Origin: an uncultured Luminiphilus sp.
GTDB lineage: Bacteria; Pseudomonadota; Gammaproteobacteria; Pseudomonadales; Halieaceae
Direction: 5' to 3'
Length of the DNA stretch: 36,851 bases
Assembly (NCBI GenBank): GCA_938091995.1
Contig: CALKNZ010000101.1
Span: 1-36,851, forward strand
Shown here piece by piece: positions 34,124-36,851 of the stretch. Position numbers and translations under genes: made by a program. The notes beneath the pieces were generated by a model. The model did not search any database. It saw only the letters and a list, made by a program, of their open reading frames with translations, and was not told the DNA's origin. Position 1 is the stretch's first letter. The number at the start of each line of letters is the position of its first letter.

Positions 34124-34142
34124 GGGGGAGGCTGACTCCCCC
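34124..34142. terminator. Hairpin between convergent Rieske and MDR genes
   Basis: GGGGGAG at 34124-34130 and CTCCCCC at 34136-34142 form a perfect 7-bp stem with a GCTGA loop. It is flanked by AAATTT on the left and ATCTTTC on the right. Its place 6 nt after the Rieske stop and 8 nt before the MDR stop supports a terminator for both genes. The T runs are short. Confidence 0.6.
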
Positions 34143-34150
34143 ATCTTTCA

Positions 34151-35161
34151 TTAGACTTTAACCATTAATTTCCCTTCGTTTTTACCTGCAAAAAGCAAGT
34201 TGTAAGCATCGAGGCTGTTTTCGAAGCCGTCGACAATATGCTCCTTGAACTTTAGTTTTCCAGCGTTAAGCCACTCGGCAATTTGTGCCTGTCCCTCGGG
34301 GAACTCGGGTACGTAGTCACTAATAAGATAGCCTTGGACTGTCACGCTCCTAGCGAGCACCTGCCACCAATTGTAAGGGCCGGGCACGGGTTCAGTGGCG
34401 TTGTAGTTACTGATGCTCCCGCAGAAAACAATATTGGCGTCTTTGTTTAGGTTCATCAGAGCGGCATCTAATATTTCACCCCCTACGTTATCGAAAAATA
34501 AGTCGACCCCTTCCGGGCAGGCATTTCGAATTGCGCTTTCCATGTCACCGCAGGTCTTGTAGTTGATGCAGTCATCGAAGCCTAATTCTTGGATCACCCA
34601 TTGGCATTTTTCATCTGTACCCGCTATGCCAATGACTCGTTGGCCAAGAATTTTGCCGATTTGTCCACCAATTGATCCCACTGCACCGGCTGCTGCACTC
34701 ATCAGCAAGGTTTGCCCTGCGGCGGCCTTGCCAGCGCGGAGCAGGCCAAAATATGGGGTGAGACCGACGGCACCCAGCGCACTGAGATAATAGTGAATAG
34801 GGAAAGGGCTGTCTGACGGAATGACCGAGAAGTAGGCCGCTGGCACTACCCCGTGGGTTTCCCATGCACCCATTCCAACCACTAGATCTCCGGCCTTAAA
34901 GCCCTCTGCTTCGCTGAGCATGACTTTGCCCACCACCGTAGACCGAACCGGATCTCCGATGGGGATAGGGGGCAGGTAGTTAGGTATGTCTGACATCCAG
35001 CCACGTATCGCGGGGTCTAAGGAAAAATATAGGCACTCGATGAGTAAGTGGCCATCGGGCACATGGTCAATCGTGCGTGTTTCAATGTCGATTTCGCTTC
35101 GGTCAGGTATGCCCTGAGGGCGGCTTTTGAGTGTCCATTGTTGTTTTTTGATGGGTAGCAC
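34151..35161 (-). CDS. Zinc-free medium-chain reductase, NADP-dependent (PTGR/CurA-like)
   Basis: A 336-residue MDR paralogous to 11985-13001: FSLDPAIRGWMSD at 47-59 and cofactor loop AAAGAVG at 156-162, with a VIGIAGTDEKCQW segment after it. Members reduce activated C=C bonds of enones with NADPH. The start appears to be a GTG at 35159-35161; no ATG is available close by, and the ribosome site (GGAGT, about 9 nt) is weak. It is divergent from the Rieske ferredoxin, with the operator at 35220 between them. Confidence 0.88.
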   Translation of the reverse strand: MLPIKKQQWTLKSRPQGIPDRSEIDIETRTIDHVPDGHLLIECLYFSLDPAIRGWMSDIPNYLPPIPIGDPVRSTVVGKVMLSEAEGFKAGDLVVGMGAWETHGVVPAAYFSVIPSDSPFPIHYYLSALGAVGLTPYFGLLRAGKAAAGQTLLMSAAAGAVGSIGGQIGKILGQRVIGIAGTDEKCQWVIQELGFDDCINYKTCGDMESAIRNACPEGVDLFFDNVGGEILDAALMNLNKDANIVFCGSISNYNATEPVPGPYNWWQVLARSVTVQGYLISDYVPEFPEGQAQIAEWLNAGKLKFKEHIVDGFENSLDAYNLLFAGKNEGKLMVKV

Positions 35162-35196
35162 GGCGCAGTGACTCCAAATAAATAAGATGTGTTGCT

Positions 35197-35238
35197 AAGC
35201 TAGCCTTGGTTAATAAAAGAAGCAAGCACGTTTGTTTG
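35197..35238 (-). promoter_or_regulatory. Promoter and operator (AAGCAAGCA class) of the MDR gene
   Basis: AAGCAAGCACGTTTGTTTG at 35220-35238 differs at one base from the site at 28865. On the minus strand it provides -35 TTGCTT (35220-35225), and TAGCTT (35197-35202) follows at 17 bp. It lies between the divergent MDR (start 35161) and Rieske ferredoxin (start 35303) genes. The spacing repeats that of the other two sites. Confidence 0.62.
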
Positions 35239-35302
35239 TTGCTATTGCTGCTCGCGATGCTAGTCTTCCGGGTTTCTGTCTTTATGAGAGTGCGAGCCGT
35301 CG

Positions 35303-35614
35303 ATGGGTGATTTCATACCGGTATTGGAACTTCAGGCCTTGGCGCCTAACAGCAGTGAAGTGGTGACGGTTGATGGCTGCGAAGTCTTGCTTTGTCACGC
35401 TGATGGTGACGTATTTGCCCTGGAAAATCGCTGTACGCATCAACAGGCACCACTTTGTGGTGGACGTATCCGGCGAGGGCATGTGTCGTGCCCGCTGCAC
35501 GGCGTACGCTTCAATCTCCGCACCGGCGAGCCTGTAGGGCAGATGACGCGAGTGCCTCTGAAAACCTTTGATGTGCAAGTTGATGGGGGCATGATTAGCG
35601 TAAAAATCAGGTAG
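35303..35614 (+). CDS. Rieske-type ferredoxin
   Basis: A 103-residue Rieske ferredoxin. The cluster ligands are Cys44/His46 (CTHQQAPLCGG) and Cys63/His66 (CPLHGVRF). It matches the electron-carrier components of multi-component dioxygenases and the small subunit of NirD-like proteins; the length and context favour the former. It probably passes electrons to one or more of the three Rieske oxygenases here. The ribosome site before the ATG at 35303 is weak. A matching reductase is not in the window. Confidence 0.9.
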   Translation: MGDFIPVLELQALAPNSSEVVTVDGCEVLLCHADGDVFALENRCTHQQAPLCGGRIRRGHVSCPLHGVRFNLRTGEPVGQMTRVPLKTFDVQVDGGMISVKIR

Positions 35615-35734
35615 CGTCGGCTGAGTCGATAGTCACACTGTCTATTCCCTCAAGGAAAGCACTCAAGGTCATTAGGTCTAACCGTGACAGCCCCTGGCAA
35701 ATGGACTTGACTGTTAGCTGTTCAGGGATTGGTG

Positions 35735-36490
35735 CTAAGTCGCAGTCCAGCCACCATCAATCGAGAACAGACTGCCCGTCACGAAAGACGAGGCATCCGA
35801 TGCCAGAAAGACCACCGCGTCAGCGATCTCTGCAGGGCTTCCCAATCGATTCATAGGATGTTTAGCGGCCATCGCTTTAGCCGCTTCCTCGGTGACTGTG
35901 CTATGCAGTAATGGGGTGGAAATAAAGCCTGGGCAAATGGCGTTAATTCGAATGCCACTTTCTCCATACTCAACGGCCGCGCTCCGAGTCAGTCCAGAAA
36001 CACCATGCTTGCTGGCGGTATACAGGCTGCTGCCCGGAAAGGTCGTCGTACTGAGTGCGGAGGCCATGTTGATAATAGAGCCGGTTCCGAGAGGGGTCAT
36101 GTGTCGTAGTGCTTCTCTCATACACAGCCAGACTCCCTTGAGGTTAACGGCCATGATTCGATCAAAGTCGGTTTCCTCTGTATCACCCAGTGGCGTCAAT
36201 GGTGAACCAACGCCCGCGTTATTTACCGCTATGTCTATAGGACCGAAGGCTTCGCTAGTCGTTTGAAATAATGCCGCCACTTGAGCGGGTTGACTGACGT
36301 CGGTAACCACGGCCATGCACCGACGACCCTGGGAATTTAAAGTTTGCGCGGCCTGCTCTGCGGCGGCACTGTCGATGTCAGCAATGCCCACTGCAACACC
36401 GGATTCTGCGAGGCGTGTTGCGCAGGCCAGACCAATACCTGCACCGCCACCAGTGACCACCGCGACCTTACCATTTAACTCTGAATACAT
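35735..36490 (-). CDS. Short-chain dehydrogenase/reductase
   Basis: A 251-residue SDR with TGGGAGIG at 13-20, NNAG at 90-93, and active-site residues Ser144, Tyr157 and Lys161 (YTASK). AAGGAG lies about 8 nt before the ATG. It is convergent with the Rieske ferredoxin and divergent from the gene at the right edge. The NAD(P)-linked alcohol or hydroxyacyl-CoA substrate cannot be told. The region 36491-36608 holds only the upstream parts of the two divergent genes, with no clear operator. Confidence 0.9.
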   Translation of the reverse strand: MYSELNGKVAVVTGGGAGIGLACATRLAESGVAVGIADIDSAAAEQAAQTLNSQGRRCMAVVTDVSQPAQVAALFQTTSEAFGPIDIAVNNAGVGSPLTPLGDTEETDFDRIMAVNLKGVWLCMREALRHMTPLGTGSIINMASALSTTTFPGSSLYTASKHGVSGLTRSAAVEYGESGIRINAICPGFISTPLLHSTVTEEAAKAMAAKHPMNRLGSPAEIADAVVFLASDASSFVTGSLFSIDGGWTAT

Positions 36491-36608
36491 GAGATGACTC
36501 CTTTTTAAGTGATACCGTCGAGCTCTTGGTTCTCAGTTTTTATGGGCGGCGGTATCCACTGTGTTGATCTGTTTTGACTGACACTGCCTTGATTCACTCA
36601 GGAATTAA

Positions 36609-36851
36609 ATGGTTTCGGTCGCCCTTTTGATTGTCCTGGTTGCCGCTCACGGCCGATTGGTCCCAACACCTATGCAGACTAAAAATCGTCGCACTGTGTT
36701 TGTAGAAGGGATTAGTGTTTTGAGTCCTGGTTTTCACAAGGCTGGATTTCTTTCAGCTCCTGGCAGCTCTTTGTCCGTCGGCGACCAAGGGGATGCGGTT
36801 GATTCCCAGCAGTTAAGTGACGCCTTCACCCATGAAGAGTCATTTAAACTA
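36609..36851 (+). CDS. Hypothetical protein, 5' part only (cut by window edge)
   Basis: The frame is open for 81 codons from an ATG at 36609 to the window end. AGGA at 36600-36603 is 5 nt before the start, which supports a real gene. The N-terminus begins with a hydrophobic stretch (residues 2-13), but no clear signal-peptide cleavage site follows. The next part (RRTVFVEGIS, from about residue 27) looks like an ordinary soluble domain start. I do not recognise the family. A later ATG at 36672 lacks a ribosome site. Confidence 0.5.
   Translation, partial: MVSVALLIVLVAAHGRLVPTPMQTKNRRTVFVEGISVLSPGFHKAGFLSAPGSSLSVGDQGDAVDSQQLSDAFTHEESFKL

Noticed and set aside
1-36851. CRISPR arrays, tRNA or rRNA genes, insertion sequences, phage genes
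   Set aside because: None seen: no regularly spaced repeats, transposase or integrase motifs, or cloverleaf-like stretches were found on reading both strands.

Overview
The window is a dense catabolic gene island from a Gram-negative bacterium. It is probably a marine gammaproteobacterium of the Spongiibacteraceae, Halieaceae or Porticoccaceae type. That placement is an inference from gene style: exported PQQ/haem dehydrogenases, Rieske oxygenases, many acyl-CoA dehydrogenases and SDRs, Shine-Dalgarno-led genes and moderate GC. No rRNA, tRNA or housekeeping gene is present to confirm it. I see no CRISPR array, insertion sequence, integrase or phage gene.

Layout. (1) 1-3361, minus strand: a nearly complete exported PQQ dehydrogenase with an N-terminal haem-c domain, and an ACAD10/11-type acyl-CoA dehydrogenase. 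(2) 3669-9597, plus strand: a tight operon of SDR, APH-fold kinase, acyl-CoA synthetase, TetR, alpha/beta hydrolase and luciferase-like flavin oxidoreductase. It is preceded by a perfect 12+12 bp palindrome and closed by an intrinsic terminator. With the divergent acyl-CoA dehydrogenase it has the content of a 4-hydroxyacyl-CoA phosphorylation route like the levulinate (Lva) pathway. (3) 9876-15318: a polyvinyl-alcohol-dehydrogenase-like PQQ/haem protein, a zinc-free MDR reductase, a ThuA-domain protein and a Rieske oxygenase. (4) 15357-20105, minus strand: acyl-CoA synthetase, two adjacent and different acyl-CoA dehydrogenases (probable heteromer) and an SDR. (5) 20391-22686, plus strand: a 2Fe-2S ferredoxin, a second ACAD10/11-type dehydrogenase and an NTF2-fold protein. 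(6) 22892-28624, minus strand: an operon of DUF35 protein, non-canonical thiolase/Ltp2-like enzyme, Rieske oxygenase, ThuA-domain protein and exported DUF3604 protein. (7) 28975-36490: a second TetR regulator, four SDRs, an NTF2-fold protein, a third Rieske oxygenase, a second MDR and a Rieske ferredoxin. An unidentified gene runs off the right edge.

How the parts fit (inference): periplasmic PQQ enzymes oxidise alcohol groups. Rieske oxygenases fed by ferredoxins hydroxylate or demethylate a hydrophobic or alicyclic substrate. SDRs and MDRs adjust keto, hydroxy and enone groups. Two ligases make CoA thioesters, four acyl-CoA dehydrogenases desaturate them, and the kinase and the thiolase/DUF35 pair handle branched or hydroxylated side chains. 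The substrate cannot be named from sequence; a steroid-, terpenoid- or cycloalkane-like compound fits. No ferredoxin reductase, enoyl-CoA hydratase or ring-opening hydrolase of a known steroid pathway is visible.

The most interesting unreported-looking signals are: three near-identical operators (AAGCAAGCA core) in three divergent promoters, each with a -35 inside the operator and a -10 at exactly 17 bp; a Glu in place of the usual iron-ligand Asp in all three Rieske oxygenases; ThuA-domain genes paired twice with Rieske genes; and a thiolase-fold enzyme with a GEP in place of GHP next to a DUF35 gene.
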